Below, piece after piece: positions 6,646 through 7,511 of a DNA stretch of 7,511 nt; within the stretch, counting starts at the first letter, position 1; every line of letters begins with the position of its first letter. The notes beneath the pieces were generated by a model. That model worked only from the letters and a program-made list of their open reading frames with translations. It searched no databases and was not told the DNA's origin. The stretch is from Spirochaetaceae bacterium (GTDB taxonomy: Bacteria; Spirochaetota; Spirochaetia; WRBN01), in NCBI GenBank assembly GCA_020024055.1, contig JAHHUI010000070.1, forward strand, positions 1 through 7,511. The letters run 5' to 3'. Made by a program: the position numbers and the translations under genes.

Positions 6646-6675
6646 ATTATATAAGATTTCTTCTTTAAAAATCAA
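6646..6675 (-). promoter_or_regulatory. Sigma-70 promoter for rplY-pth-tilS-dnaG-rpoD
   Basis: On the - strand: -35 TTGATT (6675-6670, 4 of 6 consensus bases), an 18-nt AT-rich spacer, and -10 TATAAT (6651-6646, perfect). The expected transcription start is about 6637-6641, giving a leader of roughly 35 nt before the rplY ATG. I see no comparably good site in the gaps between the downstream genes, so this probably drives the whole block, including the sigma factor that would recognise it. Confidence 0.7.
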
Positions 6676-6741
6676 GGCTTTAACCAAGCTCTTTGCTATT
6701 TTTCTTCTCAAAATTTTATTACATTACATCCTCTTGCTCAC

Positions 6742-6770
6742 TTGCCCTTTTAAAAAAAAGTGACTACTAT
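6742..6770 (+). promoter_or_regulatory. Possible weak promoter of the antiporter gene
   Basis: TTGCCC (6742-6747) and TACTAT (6765-6770) are spaced by 17 nt, each with 4 of 6 consensus bases. The expected transcription start (about 6777) is only some 5 nt before the ATG at 6782. It is a weak match in AT-rich DNA and the best one I found. Confidence 0.25.
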
Positions 6771-6781
6771 TCGTTCTTATT

Positions 6782-7511
6782 ATGGAAGATTTTCTGCATC
6801 AATATTTTCAGACTGCCTCTTTATGGATGATTGCCTTGGCAATTTTAGGCAGTTTTTTTATTTTGGCCTTTTCCGCTGATGTCTTGGTGGAAAAAACCGT
6901 GGCGCTGAGCCTGCAATGGGGCATTCCCAGCATGATTGTCAGCGCCACTATTGTCAGCCTGGGCACCACATTGCCCGAAATCAGCGTCTCTGTCTCTGCA
7001 GCCCTGGAGGGCGATCCGGGTCTGGCCCTTGGCAATGCCGTAGGCTCGATCATCACTGACAGCAGCTTGATCCTGGGCATCGCCTTGCTCATCCACCCCA
7101 CCATCATTGACAGAACACTGATGAAAAAACAAGGCCTGTTCCAGATTGGCTCTGCCATTCTCCTTGTGGCCGCCAGCTTCATTTTCACCAAAAAAGGTGT
7201 TAATCCCTTTGGTCAGGGCGGCTTCCTGCCACAGGGCTTTGGCTTTTTGCTTGTGGCGCTTCTTGTCTTTTATATTCTCTATTCCATTTACAGCAGCAAA
7301 AAATCCCAGGCAGTCCCTTCCACCGATCTGACAGTGCTGAGCAAAGCACCCTCTGTACTGATATTTTTCCAGCTTATCCTCTCTGTGGCATTTGTGGTGA
7401 TCTCCAGCAAAACCCTGATTCCTGCCCTGACAGAATTAGCTGTGCGCATCAAAATCCCCGCCAGTGTCATCGGTGCCACGCTTGTGGCATTTGGTACCAG
7501 CCTTCCTGAAC
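6782..7511 (+). CDS. Sodium/calcium antiporter, CaCA family (3' end outside window)
   Basis: Inner-membrane cation/Ca2+ exchanger, likely extruding Ca2+ against an ion gradient. 243 codons are visible with no stop before the window edge. Members such as YrbG are about 325 aa, so roughly the last quarter is missing. The first alpha-repeat is at about 52-103: SATIVSLGTTLPEISVSVSAAL, then ALGNAVGSIITDSSLILG. The second starts at about 229 (VIGATLVAFGTSLPE) and is cut by the edge. Hydrophobic segments are near 16-36, 48-73, 86-104, 119-135, 151-170 and 191-208, with a hydrophilic loop at about 171-188. Oddity: the usual GSNIFN of alpha-1 reads GSIITD. The start is the first ATG after an in-frame stop at 6761-6763. 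No Shine-Dalgarno precedes it. It is divergent from the rplY block with no evident functional link. Confidence 0.88.
   Translation, partial: MEDFLHQYFQTASLWMIALAILGSFFILAFSADVLVEKTVALSLQWGIPSMIVSATIVSLGTTLPEISVSVSAALEGDPGLALGNAVGSIITDSSLILGIALLIHPTIIDRTLMKKQGLFQIGSAILLVAASFIFTKKGVNPFGQGGFLPQGFGFLLVALLVFYILYSIYSSKKSQAVPSTDLTVLSKAPSVLIFFQLILSVAFVVISSKTLIPALTELAVRIKIPASVIGATLVAFGTSLPE

Larger units (their letters stand above)
6604..6781. other. Divergent intergenic region between rplY and the antiporter
   Basis: 178 bp, AT-rich, with no credible ORF or RNA gene. It contains the rplY promoter, a short dyad in the rplY leader, and an A8 run (6752-6759) near the antiporter start. The middle part (about 6676-6740) holds nothing I can name. 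Confidence 0.7.

Noticed and set aside
6808..7191. 127-aa open frame on the - strand opposite the antiporter
   Set aside because: The + strand frame has clear CaCA motifs and membrane segments; the antisense frame resembles no family and is a shadow.

Overview
This window looks like a piece of a spirochaete (Spirochaetota) chromosome carrying housekeeping genes. The main evidence is the flagellar protein at the left edge. Its NVDLTGYKRD motif, its GKLGTGVE motif and its C-terminal helix match the periplasmic-flagellum FlgF proteins of Treponema and Leptospira as I remember them. The major sigma factor also has the long, charged insert between regions 1.2 and 2 and the EEVGLYFDVTRERIRQIE helix that I associate with spirochaetes. 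I cannot name a genus. I see no insertion sequence, phage, CRISPR array, rRNA or tRNA.

Layout, left to right. (1) Positions 1-812, + strand: flgF, whose first codons lie outside the window. (2) Positions 828-860: a hairpin between the convergent flgF and rpoD genes that can terminate both. (3) Positions 859-6603, - strand: a compact five-gene block transcribed in the order rplY (ribosomal protein L25/Ctc), pth (peptidyl-tRNA hydrolase), tilS (tRNA-Ile lysidine synthetase), dnaG (primase), rpoD (major sigma factor). Gaps are 18 nt, a 4-nt ATGA overlap, about 29 nt and 2 nt. The only good promoter I see has a TATAAT box 42 bp upstream of rplY. (4) Positions 6604-6781: a 178-bp divergent intergenic region holding that promoter. 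(5) Positions 6782-7511, + strand: the N-terminal part of a CaCA-family cation/Ca2+ antiporter that runs off the right edge.

The minus-strand block combines translation functions (ribosome assembly, recycling of peptidyl-tRNA, AUA decoding) with initiation of DNA replication and of transcription. It is an analogue of the enteric rpsU-dnaG-rpoD macromolecular synthesis operon, with rplY-pth-tilS in place of rpsU. Two of its genes (pth, rpoD) appear to start with TTG. tilS has no visible Shine-Dalgarno sequence and probably depends on coupling to pth.

I found no clearly new biological system here. The most interesting signal is a hairpin with a U-rich tail, shaped like an intrinsic terminator, inside the first 80 nt of pth. 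It lies exactly over the codons for the catalytic RHNAGF motif and could attenuate expression of tilS, dnaG and rpoD. Smaller points are a dyad between the rplY promoter and its ribosome binding site, a nearly leaderless antiporter start, and a glycine/lysine linker in RpoD flanked by two homopolymer runs.
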